Of a stretch of DNA of 64,000 nucleotides, positions 55,342-64,000 are shown piece by piece. The position numbers and the translations under genes are program-made. This DNA is from an uncultured Clostridia bacterium (GTDB lineage Bacteria; Bacillota; Clostridia; TANB77; CAG-508). The notes below the pieces were generated by a model. It saw nothing but the letters and a program-made list of their open reading frames with translations. It searched no databases and was not told the origin of the DNA. The DNA is taken from assembly GCA_934120645.1 (NCBI GenBank), contig CAKOUO010000001.1, forward strand, positions 186,001 through 250,000, given 5' to 3'. The number at the start of each line of letters is the position of its first letter. Position 1 is the stretch's first letter.

Positions 55342-57301
55342 AATCCTTTGCTAATATATATGGGTCAGCATCTATTCCTGTTCCACTTGATATGTAGACT
55401 CCATCTGCCATTGTTACTACTGGGCGAATGCCAAAGCAACGATTATAAACATTGAAACTGTGAGCATCGTAAATGTTACCACCATTGTCCACATACCATA
55501 GGGAGGAATCATAGCTTGCAGACGCAATCCAGTAATAATCTCCTGTATTTTTCATTCCGTTAGTATTACTTATTCTTACTTCATCATAATCCATTGCATG
55601 TATATCTTTTATTGGATTTCCATTTTCATCTGTTTTTTCTGTATTTTTTATTAAATCTTTTTGGTCTTGGTCTATATACATTTGCCAACTTCTTGGATTT
55701 ATTGCTGTCTTTCCATCACCTAATGTACTATATCCTGTTTGTTTTGTTCCTCCTGATAATATGTACTCTGTTCTGTATGCATCACCAATATTACTATAAG
55801 AATATACAAAGTTCTCTGGGGTTCCTGCATGAACTATCTTTGTTACATAAGTTTTTCCATTTTCTTCTTTACTTTCTAATATTTGCCATCCTGAATATTT
55901 TGGCTTGCCATATTGAGTACTTACACTTTCATCTTTACTTGTTATTATATTTCCACTATCTATATTATCTTTATTGGCTGTGTCTCCATTATATGTAAAT
56001 CCTCCAAATGTAAAATTCAATCCATTATTTTTATCATTTAAATTAAAAGTAGAATTATATGTTTTTTCTTTATTTATCATGTATAAATTTTGATTTTGTA
56101 ATTCTTCTATCTCTTCTTTTGTCCAATTTCCTGCATGATAATCTACAACTCCTTGTGCTGAAATATATTGATTGACTAGCACTTCTTTTTCTTCTGTTAT
56201 TGTTTTTTCATTATATGTTCCTGTAACTATAAATGTGTATTTTCCATTCTTCGTTACTGTATATGGTATTGGTTTATTATCATCTTTATTTGTTATAGTG
56301 CAATTTGTTCCTTCTAAATTAGCAACTATATTTATATATAATGTTGTTCCTGCAGGTTGTGTATTTGCTCTTAATGAAGTTGTTGCACTTGAACTTGTAT
56401 TTACAGCTATTACTGTATATTTTATTTCTAGTTTCTTTGCTGTTGCTGTTATTTCTATATCATCTGTTACTTTATCTATATTTATTACTCCTGTTGTTTT
56501 ATCTACTGTTACTGCTTGTCCTCCCATTGTTACTGTTATTGTATCCATTATATAATTTTCTTCTGCTGTTATTGTTGCTTGATATGGCTTATTCCATGCT
56601 GCTTTTATTGCTGTATTATCTATTTTTATTCCTTCATCTAAAGTTTTTGTTACTTTATAATAATAATCATCTATCTTTATTGTCTTTTCTACTACTTCTC
56701 CACTTTCTGATGTTATCTTAACTTTGTATTCTACTCCTAATTCTACTGAATAATCTATTCCTACTTGTTCCTTTTTGTTATATGGATATATTGTTCCATC
56801 TGGCATTTGTACTTCTTTTATTCCATTTATTTCATCTTTTATTATTATAGCTATATTTATTTTATTGCCTTCTCTTTCTCTTGTTTCATATGAGAATTCT
56901 ATACTACTTTCGTTATATTCTTCTTCAATAATATTTAAATTTCCATCTATTAAAAATTTTCCTATAATTTTGTCTTTTTTCATTATTACTTGTTTTCCAC
57001 TTAGTGATGCATCATCATTTACTGTGCATTCATATTTTTTTATTTGCTCATTTATCCAATCTTGTGTTACATCATCTAATGTTGCTTCTGCTCTTTTTTC
57101 TATTTGCAAATCATGCAATGCTAATGTTAATTCTTCTCTCATTTCTGCTTTTATTTCTGCTTCTTTTGCTTTTTTTACTTTGGCTAATAATCCATTTTCT
57201 CCTCCTAATGTTGCTATTGTTATTCCTGCCAATATTAATAATATTATTATTGTTATTATAAGTGCTATAAGTGTTATTCCTTTTTCTAATCTTTTGTTCA
57301 T
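55340..57301 (-). CDS. Large pilin-like surface protein with Ig-like repeats
   Basis: 653 aa. The N-terminus has a type III prepilin signal (MNKRLEKG before ITLIALIITIIILLILAGI), but position +5 is alanine instead of the usual glutamate. The body has Ig-like beta domains and a C-terminal domain ending GIRPVVTMADGV...DADPYILAKD that resembles a DUF6273-like or FGly-type fold. It is probably secreted and surface-attached through a pilin-type route. A 17-aa stub at 26154-26210 has the same type of tail. Unrecognised in detail; divergently transcribed from the XRE gene. Confidence 0.75.
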   Translation of the reverse strand: MNKRLEKGITLIALIITIIILLILAGITIATLGGENGLLAKVKKAKEAEIKAEMREELTLALHDLQIEKRAEATLDDVTQDWINEQIKKYECTVNDDASLSGKQVIMKKDKIIGKFLIDGNLNIIEEEYNESSIEFSYETREREGNKINIAIIIKDEINGIKEVQMPDGTIYPYNKKEQVGIDYSVELGVEYKVKITSESGEVVEKTIKIDDYYYKVTKTLDEGIKIDNTAIKAAWNKPYQATITAEENYIMDTITVTMGGQAVTVDKTTGVINIDKVTDDIEITATAKKLEIKYTVIAVNTSSSATTSLRANTQPAGTTLYINIVANLEGTNCTITNKDDNKPIPYTVTKNGKYTFIVTGTYNEKTITEEKEVLVNQYISAQGVVDYHAGNWTKEEIEELQNQNLYMINKEKTYNSTFNLNDKNNGLNFTFGGFTYNGDTANKDNIDSGNIITSKDESVSTQYGKPKYSGWQILESKEENGKTYVTKIVHAGTPENFVYSYSNIGDAYRTEYILSGGTKQTGYSTLGDGKTAINPRSWQMYIDQDQKDLIKNTEKTDENGNPIKDIHAMDYDEVRISNTNGMKNTGDYYWIASASYDSSLWYVDNGGNIYDAHSFNVYNRCFGIRPVVTMADGVYISSGTGIDADPYILAKD

Positions 57302-57362
57302 ATTTTCCTCCTAAAATTTTCATTTTTACGCATTTATTTAAATGCTCTTAAAATAAATATAT

Positions 57363-57376
57363 CATTCGTTTGAATG
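57363..57376. promoter_or_regulatory. Candidate operator in the divergent pilin-XRE gap
   Basis: CATTCGTTTGAATG has CATTC and GAATG arms around GTTT. It sits between the two start codons and in front of a -35 hexamer, a plausible site for the XRE protein encoded next. Confidence 0.5.
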
Positions 57377-57393
57377 CTTGTCAATGCATTTTT

Positions 57394-57422
57394 TTGAATT
57401 CATGATATTATTTTTTTATACT
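57394..57422 (+). promoter_or_regulatory. Promoter of the XRE gene
   Basis: TTGAAT and TATACT are 17 nt apart and lie 25 nt upstream of the start codon. Confidence 0.5.
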
Positions 57423-57446
57423 TTATTTTGAGAGGTAATTTATAAT

Positions 57447-57662
57447 ATGTATTTAAAAAGATTAAGAGATTTAAGAGAAGATAAAGATGAAAAACAAATT
57501 GCAATTGCTAAACTTTTAAATATTACTAGACAACAATACAGTTTATACAAAACTGGTAAAAGAGATTTACCTATTAAATATTTAGGTATTTTAGCAAAAT
57601 TTTATAATACATCTAGCGATTATATTTTAGGTTTAACTGATAACCCTAAATCTTATAAATAA
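57447..57662 (+). CDS. XRE-family helix-turn-helix regulator
   Basis: 71-aa DNA-binding protein (Cro/CI-type HTH). The first 60 residues carry the HTH, with KQIAIAKLLNITRQQYSLYK as the recognition region, and the rest is a short tail (SSDYILGLTDNPKSYK). The ATG follows GAGGTA. It is transcribed away from the pilin-like gene, and the small palindrome between them may be its binding site. The regulated gene is probably the pilin-like one, by position only. Confidence 0.88.
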   Translation: MYLKRLRDLREDKDEKQIAIAKLLNITRQQYSLYKTGKRDLPIKYLGILAKFYNTSSDYILGLTDNPKSYK

Positions 57663-57706
57663 AATTTAAGTTGACAATTAATACCTTAAAAATCCATAAA
57701 AACAAA

Positions 57707-57727
57707 GTGGTCGCAAATTGCGACCAC
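57707..57727 (-). terminator. Terminator between XRE gene and small membrane gene
   Basis: The stem GTGGTCGC/GCGACCAC is perfect with a 5-nt loop, GC-rich for this genome. On the minus strand it is followed by a T-rich run. Confidence 0.8.
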
Positions 57728-57746
57728 CCATATACCATTTACTCTT

Positions 57747-57938
57747 TTAATTACCATTATATTTTCTTCTACTATTTTTTTTACAAAACTTAATTCCTGT
57801 AATTAATATTCCTAATCCTCCTACTATCACCATAATAAGATTTACAGTTGGACTAGACATTTTATATTCCATAAAACTTAATCCCAATCCAAACATAATA
57901 ACAAATATAATCATTAAAGTGAGTAATACTTTCTGCAT
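57747..57938 (-). CDS. Small two-span membrane protein, unknown function
   Basis: 63 aa with two hydrophobic segments (about 3-23 and 30-49) and a basic tail (KFCKKNSRRKYNGN). No family recognised. It has a strong ribosome site (AGGAGG) and its own terminator. It may be a small envelope protein, but nothing in the context fixes its role. Confidence 0.65.
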   Translation of the reverse strand: MQKVLLTLMIIFVIMFGLGLSFMEYKMSSPTVNLIMVIVGGLGILITGIKFCKKNSRRKYNGN

Positions 57939-58078
57939 ATTTTACCTCCTAAATAGTCTTATTTATAGTTACATATATATTTAACCTACCTTAATATTTA
58001 TTAAGATAAGAGGATTTTCTATTAATTTATTACAATATTATCATAAATTTAAAATTTTTTCAATAAAATGTATTCTTT

Positions 58079-61000
58079 CTAATCACTTATCCCATCAAAG
58101 ATTTTCTTAATTTCATCATTATAGTAAATAGCGCCACAAGGTCTGATATCCTCACCAATTTTAACCTGAACATTCATATTATTCTTATCACCAGAAAAAT
58201 ACTTAATAGCACATCTCAACTTTTCCTTTTGTTCTTCATTAAAATCAGTAATATCAAAAGTCACAACTCGTGGCTTTTCTTCACCTAGGTCTTTAATTTC
58301 ATTTGCAATTATAGTTGGTTCTTGGTCATCTCTAATACTTAAACGTCCATCAACTACAACAATATTTTCTTCTACTAAACTTCTTCCCGCTGCTATAACT
58401 GAATTTTCAAATGCAATTATTTCGGCAGTTCCATATAAATCTTCTATTGTAATAAATGCCATTATTTTATTGTTTTTTGTATATTTCTTTTTAATTGATG
58501 TTATTATTCCAGCATATTTTACTTTTTGTCCATCTACAAATTTAGGTTTACTATTTCTTGCTTGAACATTTGCTATTTCATCTCCATTAGTACTATTATC
58601 AGCATTATTTGCTAGATTTTGTTCACTTATTTGTACTAAATCCATACTACTGATATTTGTTGAATGCATAATTTGTTCTCTTAATTTTTCTAGTGGATGT
58701 CCTGAAATGTAAATTCCAAGCATTTCTTTTTCCATTGAAAGTAGTTCTTTTTCAGGCATTTCTGGATGTTCTTCAAATTGATATTTTTGCTTTTCCATTT
58801 CTTCTTTTTCTTGTTCTGTTCCTATATCAAACATTGAAACTTGTCCATTAAAGCCTTTTTTCTTTCCACTTTGAATTGTGTCCATTATTGTTTCAAATGA
58901 TGCTAATAGTGTTGCTCTTGTTTGTTCAAATTCGTCAAACACTCCTGCTTTTATTAAACTTTCTACGCATTTTTTGTTTACTTGTGTGTCTGCTATTCTT
59001 TCACAAAAATCTGTAAAACTTTTGTATTCTCCATTTTCTTGTCTTTCTGCTACTATGTTTTCAACTGGTACTGTTCCTACATTTTTTATTGCTCCAAGTC
59101 CAAAACGAATTTTGCCAACCGCTTCTGTTTTATTAACTTCAACTGTAAATTTTTCAAAGCTTTTATTTATGTCTGGTTTTAGTATTTGTATTCCAAGTCT
59201 TTTACACTCATCAATATATTGTGGTGCTTTATCTAAGTTTCCTAAATAACTATTTAAAGTTGCAGCCATAAATTCTGCTGGATAATATGCTTTTAAATAT
59301 GCTGTTCTATATGATACTACTGCATAACATGCTGCATGTGATTTGTTAAATGCATATTTTGCAAATTCTGCCATCTCGTCAAATATTTTATTTGCTGATA
59401 CTTCATCTATTCCATTTCTTACGCACCCTGGTACAACTACATTCCCTTCTTCATCAACTTGACCATGTATGAATACTTCTCTTTCTTTTGCCATTACATC
59501 AAGTTTTTTCTTACCCATTGCTCTACGAACCAAGTCCGCTCTTCCTAGTGAATATCCTGCTAAGTCTCTAACTATTTGCATAACTTGCTCTTGGTAAACC
59601 ATACATCCATATGTTACATTTAATATTGGTTCTAGACTTGGATGTGTGTATTCATTGTGACCTGGATTTTGCTTTCCTCTGATATATCTTGGTATTTGGT
59701 CCATTGGTCCAGGCCTATATAAAGAAACACCTGCTATTAAATCTTCCAAACAGTCTGGTTTCAATTCTTTCATAAAGTTTGTCATTCCCTGTGATTCAAA
59801 TTGAAATATTCCTGATGTGTTTCCGTCTTGCCATAATTTATATACTTTTGGGTCTGACATATCATGGTCAAATTCTACATCAATTCCGTGATTTTCTTTA
59901 ACCATATCTATTGTGTTTTGAATAACTGTCAAGTTTCTTAATCCCAAAAAGTCCATTTTTAAAAGTCCTAATTCTTCAAGTGTTGTCATTATGTATTGAG
60001 TGTTTATTTGTCCATCTCTTACATAAAGTGGAACATATGTATCTACTGGGTCTTTTGTTATAACAACTCCACATGCATGTGTTGATGCCTGTCTTGGCAT
60101 TCCTTCAAGTCCCATTGCTATGTCTAATATTTTTCTTGTTTGCTCATCTGTTTCATATCTATCTCTTAATTCTTTGTTTTGTTCTAGAGCTTTTTTTATT
60201 GTTATATGAATTTCATTTGGTATCATTTTTGCCAAAGCATCTGCTTCTGCATATGGATAGTCTAGAACTCTTGCCACATCTCTTATTACCATTTTTGCAG
60301 CCATTGTTCCAAATGTGATTATTTGTGATACATGGTCATGTCCATATTTTTTTGCAACATAGTCTATAACTTCTTGTCTTCTTTCATCTGAAAAGTCAAC
60401 ATCAAAATCGGGCATACTTATTCTTTCTGGGTTCAAAAATCTTTCAAATAGTAACCCATATTTTATTGGGTCAATATCTGTTATTTCGATTGCATATGCC
60501 AAAATAGAACCTGCACCGGAACCTCTTCCTGGTCCTACTGGTATTCCATGTGTTTTTGCATAATGTATAAAGTCCCATACTATTAGGTAATAATCAACAT
60601 ATCCCATTTTTTTAATTATTCCTAATTCATATTCTGCTCTTTTTTGTATCTCTTCTGATAAATTTTTTCCGTATCTTTTTTCTAGACCTTTGTCACATAA
60701 TTCTTTTAAGAAATCATAATGTGTTGGGTATTCTGGTGGTACATCATAATTTGGTAATATTGTGTGTCCAAACTCAAATTCCACATTACATTGTTCTGCA
60801 ATTTTTACTGTGTTTTCTATTGCATCTGGAAATGCTTTGAAATATTCTGACATCTCTTCTGGTGATTTTACATATAATTCATCTGTGTCAAATTTCATTC
60901 TATCTTCGTCACTCATTCTTTTTCCAGTTTGAATGCATAACAAGACTTCATGATTATATGCATCTTCTCTTTTTAAATAATGTGCATCATTTGTTGCAAC

Positions 61001-61600
61001 TAATGGAATGTTAAGTTTTCTTGCTAGTTGAACTAACTTTTGATTTGCTAAAACTTGTTCTTTTATTCCATTATTTTGTATTTCTATGTAATAATCATCT
61101 CCAAAAACCTTTTTATGCCATAATGCTATTTGTTCTGCTTTTTCTGTTTGACCACTTAATAGTGCTTGATTTACTTCTCCAGCTAGGCATGCACTTAAAC
61201 ATATTAATCCTTCATGATATTGTTCTAGTATTTCTCTGTCTATACGAGGTTTATAATAATATCCATCAACAAAACTTAATGAAACTAGCTTACTTAAGTT
61301 TTTATATCCTTCATTGTTTTTTGCAAGTAAAATTAAGTGATAATAGTGGTTGTCTATTCCGGGTTCTTTTTGTAATCTTGAACGAGGTGCGACATATACT
61401 TCACATCCTATTATTGGTTTTATGCCTTCTTTTTTGCAAGCTTTATAAAAATCAATAGCTCCAAACATTACTCCATGGTCTGTTATTGCTATTGAATCCA
61501 TTCCTAATTCTTTTGCTCTTACTGGCAAGTCTTTTATTCTGTTTGCTCCGTCTAATAAACTGAATTCACTGTGTATATGTAAGTGTACGAATTTTGACAT
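58079..61600 (-). CDS. dnaE: DNA polymerase III alpha subunit
   Basis: 1173-aa replicative polymerase of the DnaE type. An N-terminal PHP domain (HIHSEFSLLDGA), the catalytic acidic cluster MPDFDVDFSDER, the fingers and thumb, an HhH region and a C-terminal OB-fold (VKYAGIITSIKKK) are present. It synthesises DNA at the fork with the beta clamp; the Firmicutes usually use it beside PolC. No proofreading domain. Ribosome site AAAGGAG precedes the ATG. Confidence 0.96.
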   Translation of the reverse strand: MSKFVHLHIHSEFSLLDGANRIKDLPVRAKELGMDSIAITDHGVMFGAIDFYKACKKEGIKPIIGCEVYVAPRSRLQKEPGIDNHYYHLILLAKNNEGYKNLSKLVSLSFVDGYYYKPRIDREILEQYHEGLICLSACLAGEVNQALLSGQTEKAEQIALWHKKVFGDDYYIEIQNNGIKEQVLANQKLVQLARKLNIPLVATNDAHYLKREDAYNHEVLLCIQTGKRMSDEDRMKFDTDELYVKSPEEMSEYFKAFPDAIENTVKIAEQCNVEFEFGHTILPNYDVPPEYPTHYDFLKELCDKGLEKRYGKNLSEEIQKRAEYELGIIKKMGYVDYYLIVWDFIHYAKTHGIPVGPGRGSGAGSILAYAIEITDIDPIKYGLLFERFLNPERISMPDFDVDFSDERRQEVIDYVAKKYGHDHVSQIITFGTMAAKMVIRDVARVLDYPYAEADALAKMIPNEIHITIKKALEQNKELRDRYETDEQTRKILDIAMGLEGMPRQASTHACGVVITKDPVDTYVPLYVRDGQINTQYIMTTLEELGLLKMDFLGLRNLTVIQNTIDMVKENHGIDVEFDHDMSDPKVYKLWQDGNTSGIFQFESQGMTNFMKELKPDCLEDLIAGVSLYRPGPMDQIPRYIRGKQNPGHNEYTHPSLEPILNVTYGCMVYQEQVMQIVRDLAGYSLGRADLVRRAMGKKKLDVMAKEREVFIHGQVDEEGNVVVPGCVRNGIDEVSANKIFDEMAEFAKYAFNKSHAACYAVVSYRTAYLKAYYPAEFMAATLNSYLGNLDKAPQYIDECKRLGIQILKPDINKSFEKFTVEVNKTEAVGKIRFGLGAIKNVGTVPVENIVAERQENGEYKSFTDFCERIADTQVNKKCVESLIKAGVFDEFEQTRATLLASFETIMDTIQSGKKKGFNGQVSMFDIGTEQEKEEMEKQKYQFEEHPEMPEKELLSMEKEMLGIYISGHPLEKLREQIMHSTNISSMDLVQISEQNLANNADNSTNGDEIANVQARNSKPKFVDGQKVKYAGIITSIKKKYTKNNKIMAFITIEDLYGTAEIIAFENSVIAAGRSLVEENIVVVDGRLSIRDDQEPTIIANEIKDLGEEKPRVVTFDITDFNEEQKEKLRCAIKYFSGDKNNMNVQVKIGEDIRPCGAIYYNDEIKKIFDGISD

Positions 61601-61680
61601 TTTTCTCTCCTTTTGGCTATTATTATATTATTTATAAATTCTAAAGTCAAGAATTTATATATTTAGTTTTGTGTATATAA

Positions 61681-61711
61681 AAATAGAACCAGATATAATC
61701 TGATTCTATTT
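61681..61711 (-). terminator. Terminator of the duplicated-domain gene
   Basis: The stem AAATAGAACCAGA/TCTGATTCTATTT has one weak pair and a 5-nt loop. It lies downstream of the gene and before dnaE. Confidence 0.85.
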
Positions 61712-61731
61712 TAAGGTTTTCCATGTTGTTT

Positions 61732-62355
61732 TTAGTAATCACAAATCTCCTGTAACTTTTTCCACACTTTTTTATGGTGACAACCGATTTCAAATCCGTC
61801 AAAATCGTATTTATAAACGGTTTTGTAGTACAGCTGATTATTCTCTGCTGTGCTGTCCCAATTGATGTAGATTTCTTTTACCAGCGGCATAATGTGAACA
61901 ATCCTTTTGGATATTTCGTTGTTTTCAGGATTTCCCTCAAGAATTTTTTGGAATTCTTTTAACACACTGTGTCTGTCTTTTGATGTTTTGAAATCCCTTC
62001 CATTTTTTCTCCACTTAAGCTCAAATGTGTTTGGTATTTCTTCTCCATTGAAACAGTAGCCGTTTAAAAGAGCTCTAACAACCTTGTGTTCACTTCCAAT
62101 TTTCAGTTTTCCTTTTGTACCATCAGACAACCAGAAATATAATTTCATATCATCTGATTGTGATGTTACATCAAAGTCAATGAAGATGTCGTCTGAGATC
62201 CGGATAATTCTTTTCAATTCTTTGGAGTTTGAATTGTTTTTCGGATGTTTTTCTATAAGATCCTCAAACTCTTTAATTATTACTTGTTTTTCCTTTTTCC
62301 TCCAAAAGAATTTGTTATTCCTTTTCCACCTTACTATTACTACATGGTCTCTCAT
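61732..62355 (-). CDS. Orphan protein with two tandem copies of one domain (207 aa)
   Basis: I do not recognise this family. The first half (VRWKRNNKFFWRKKEK, VIIKEFEDLIEKHPKNN, IFIDFDVTS, GSEHKVVRALLNG) and second half (LKWRKNGRDFKTSKDR, VLKEFQKILEGNPENN, IYINWDSTA, GCHHKKVWKKLQE) line up along their length, so it is an internal duplication. It has no signal peptide or membrane span. The start follows AAGGAGG. Codon use looks less AT-rich than dnaE beside it. It has its own terminator. Likely a recently acquired or orphan gene. Confidence 0.78.
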   Translation of the reverse strand: MRDHVVIVRWKRNNKFFWRKKEKQVIIKEFEDLIEKHPKNNSNSKELKRIIRISDDIFIDFDVTSQSDDMKLYFWLSDGTKGKLKIGSEHKVVRALLNGYCFNGEEIPNTFELKWRKNGRDFKTSKDRHSVLKEFQKILEGNPENNEISKRIVHIMPLVKEIYINWDSTAENNQLYYKTVYKYDFDGFEIGCHHKKVWKKLQEICDY

Positions 62356-62403
62356 TTTTATGTCCTCCTTTTTCTAAAAACAAATTATTAGTTTTTTAGT
62401 TTT

Positions 62404-62440
62404 TCGGAGGTATAATAATGTGAATAAAATAGCCCTCCGA
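62404..62440. promoter_or_regulatory. Inverted repeat upstream of the duplicated-domain gene
   Basis: TCGGAGG and CCTCCGA enclose 23 nt. On the gene's strand the arms read GGAGGGC...ACCTCC, the same core as the leader hairpin at 21883-21902. It may be a leader element or an operator. It is not a typical terminator because no T tract follows. Confidence 0.45.
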
Positions 62441-62531
62441 ATTTTTCGAAAGGCTTCTTAAATTTAACCTTTTGTGCCATTCATTATAACACTTTTAATG
62501 TATTTTGGCAAATGCTATTTTAAAAATTAAA

Positions 62532-63230
62532 TTATTTACAAAATCTATGCTTACCTATTGTAACAGTCATTGGTCTAGACCAAATCCATTTATTAGTTGC
62601 TGTGGATGGATTAAAATAATATATTGCTCCATAACTTGGGTCCCAACCATTTAATGCGTCTTGTGCAGCTTTCCTTGCAGTTGAATCAGGGGTTAAATTA
62701 ATTTGTCCATCTTTTACAGCATCAAATGCACCTGATTGGTAAACTACTCCTGATAATGTGTTTGGAAAAGAGCTACTCTTTACTCTGTTCATAACAACTG
62801 CACCAACAGCAACTTGACCTGTATATGGTTCTCCTCTTGATTCTCCATAAATTACTCTTGCCAGCAAATTTAAATTACTATTATAGTTTGATGACGAACT
62901 ACTAGAACTAGATGATGACATTATTCCCATAGCTTTTAATGTTGCTGGTCCTGCTATTCCATCTACAGTTAATCCGTTTTTTCTTTGAAAATATTTTACG
63001 GCATTTAATGTTTGTGTTCCATATATTCCGTCTACACTTCCTGTATAATATCCCCATCTTTTTAATTTTGTTTGTATTTGTGTTACTTCTGAACCTCTTG
63101 AACCATATTTAGATAGTGTTTCTATACTTTCAGTATTCTCCTTATACATTTTAAACATTGAAACTGATGTAAATAATGTTATTAGCAAAACTTCAATTAT
63201 TATAAATTTCATTATTTTATTATTTTTCAT
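62532..63230 (-). CDS. sleB: SleB-type spore cortex-lytic or cell-wall hydrolase
   Basis: About 232 aa. An N-terminal membrane segment (about 8-26) is followed by a peptidoglycan-binding domain (about 42-101, VTQIQTKLKRWGYYTGSVDG), a poly-serine linker (105-114) and a Hydrolase_2 domain with E130 in YGESRGEP as the likely catalytic acid. Such enzymes cut the spore cortex during germination or remodel the cell wall. The ATG follows AGGTGA at 9 nt. An in-frame TTG six codons earlier is rejected. Confidence 0.9.
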   Translation of the reverse strand: MKNNKIMKFIIIEVLLITLFTSVSMFKMYKENTESIETLSKYGSRGSEVTQIQTKLKRWGYYTGSVDGIYGTQTLNAVKYFQRKNGLTVDGIAGPATLKAMGIMSSSSSSSSSSNYNSNLNLLARVIYGESRGEPYTGQVAVGAVVMNRVKSSSFPNTLSGVVYQSGAFDAVKDGQINLTPDSTARKAAQDALNGWDPSYGAIYYFNPSTATNKWIWSRPMTVTIGKHRFCK

Positions 63231-63305
63231 AAAAAAATCACCTATCAATATAAATTTAATTATATTTTGGCGATTTTTTTCTTTTTTTATTCATTTTTTA
63301 TTATA

Positions 63306-64000
63306 TTAAGAACAATATCTGCAAAGAATTGTTTCCATTCCTATTTGTAAATCAATTTTTCCACTTTTAAATTTATAGTCTAAATCACATAGTTCTTGTA
63401 ATATATTTCTTAATTCCGCTTCTTTAAAATATTTTGATTGAACTTTGTATTTTGTTGTTAAAAACATTTGATTTGGTTTTAAATTTAGGCAGGCTGTCAA
63501 TTCTTTGTTTTCTCTTAATGCCATTTTTGTAATATATAATTTTTTAAAATGATTATATAATGTTACCAATATTTTTGCTAAAGGTTCTTTTGCATATAAT
63601 AAATTCTCTAAAACTTGTAGTGCTGATGATATATCTTTTTTGCCTAAATTATCTGTTAAATCAAATATTACACTTTCAAGTTTTTTAATTGATAATTTAT
63701 CAATATCTTCTTTTTTTATTGTTCCGTTTTCTCCTGCAAATTCTATTAATTTTCTTATTTCATTTATTAAATCTTGCATATTTGTTCCACAACATTCAAT
63801 AAAATATTTTGTTGTTTGTGAATCTATTTGAACTTTGTATGCATTGCAAATTGCCTTTATTCTTTGTTCTAATTGTATTGGTTTTTGATAATCAAACTTA
63901 CAAGTTATACCATTTTTTTCTATTACTTTAAATATTTCTGATTTTTCATCTGCTTCCTCTTCAGTAAATACTAATACTACTGATTCGTTTATAATTTTTA
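63306..64000 (-). CDS. holA: DNA polymerase III delta subunit, 5' end beyond window
   Basis: The C-terminus is complete and the frame stays open to the window edge, so the N-terminus is missing. The visible part reads INESVVLVFTEEEADEKS, then YKVQIDSQTTKYFIECCGTN and DLTDNLGKKDISSALQVLEN, typical of the delta-subunit AAA+ and collar region. Delta loads the beta clamp in the clamp-loader complex. The gene order holA, sleB and dnaE is a local arrangement; no obvious operon is implied. Confidence 0.88.
   Translation of the reverse strand, partial: KIINESVVLVFTEEEADEKSEIFKVIEKNGITCKFDYQKPIQLEQRIKAICNAYKVQIDSQTTKYFIECCGTNMQDLINEIRKLIEFAGENGTIKKEDIDKLSIKKLESVIFDLTDNLGKKDISSALQVLENLLYAKEPLAKILVTLYNHFKKLYITKMALRENKELTACLNLKPNQMFLTTKYKVQSKYFKEAELRNILQELCDLDYKFKSGKIDLQIGMETILCRYCS

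Noticed and set aside
56775..57314. Long plus-strand frame opposite the pilin-like gene
   Set aside because: Hydrophobic Ser/Ile-rich reading typical of the reverse of Asn/Lys-rich coding DNA; no start signals.
1..64000. rRNA, tRNA, prophage structural genes, integrase or transposase genes
   Set aside because: I looked for them by their usual motifs and saw none.

Overview
The window looks like a chromosomal segment of a strictly anaerobic, endospore-forming, very AT-rich Firmicute of class Clostridia, plausibly an uncultured gut lineage. The evidence is a spoIIIAB-AH sporulation operon, a SleB-type cortex hydrolase, anaerobic ribonucleotide reductase (nrdD/nrdG), fermentation genes (pta, two acetate kinases, a FucO-type alcohol dehydrogenase), clostridial ChW repeats and a dockerin-bearing M60-type metallopeptidase. 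I saw no rRNA, tRNA or CRISPR array. Most genes lie on the minus strand.

Layout: 1-15.4 kb is a surface-polysaccharide cluster. It has a flippase (cut by the window edge), several glycosyltransferases, DUF2304 and DUF2142 membrane proteins, an acyltransferase, a methyltransferase/kinase-like/coiled-coil protein resembling the WbdD capping architecture, a ComEC-like metallo-hydrolase, and a Wzm/Wzt ABC exporter with a C-terminal carbohydrate-binding domain. From 15.4-21.7 kb come a frameshifted gene, a ChW-repeat surface carboxypeptidase, a frameshifted rhamnosyltransferase-like gene, a palindromic repeat, and an anti-sigma/ECF sigma pair whose sigma gene is also frameshifted. From 22-26 kb is pta-ackA-ackA with a 36-bp perfect inverted repeat in the pta-ackA gap. 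From 26-30.5 kb is spoIIIAB-AH, without spoIIIAA upstream of AB, preceded by a remnant of a surface-protein tail.

From 32-33.4 kb three short paralogous genes of unknown function run against the surrounding genes. Each has its own TTGACT-17-TATAAT promoter and terminator; this is the most unusual part of the window. uvrB, tcdA, the M60/dockerin protein, an esterase and a DUF4097/LiaF-like envelope-stress pair follow. From 42.8-47.6 kb are nrdDG, a doubly frameshifted helical-protein gene and a CorC-type transporter. From 47.7-51 kb are a NatAB-like ABC exporter and a cysteine desulfurase, then a 175-bp palindromic MITE-like element. From 51.4-57.7 kb are a fucO/aldehyde dehydrogenase/FIST cluster and a large pilin-like surface protein divergent from a small XRE regulator. 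The window ends with dnaE, a duplicated-domain unknown, sleB and the 3' part of holA.

Four loci carry apparent frameshifts caused by small indels, while the housekeeping genes read cleanly. Either accessory genes are decaying or the assembly has indel errors. Everything here is read by eye from sequence and translations; family names come from motif recognition, not database searches.
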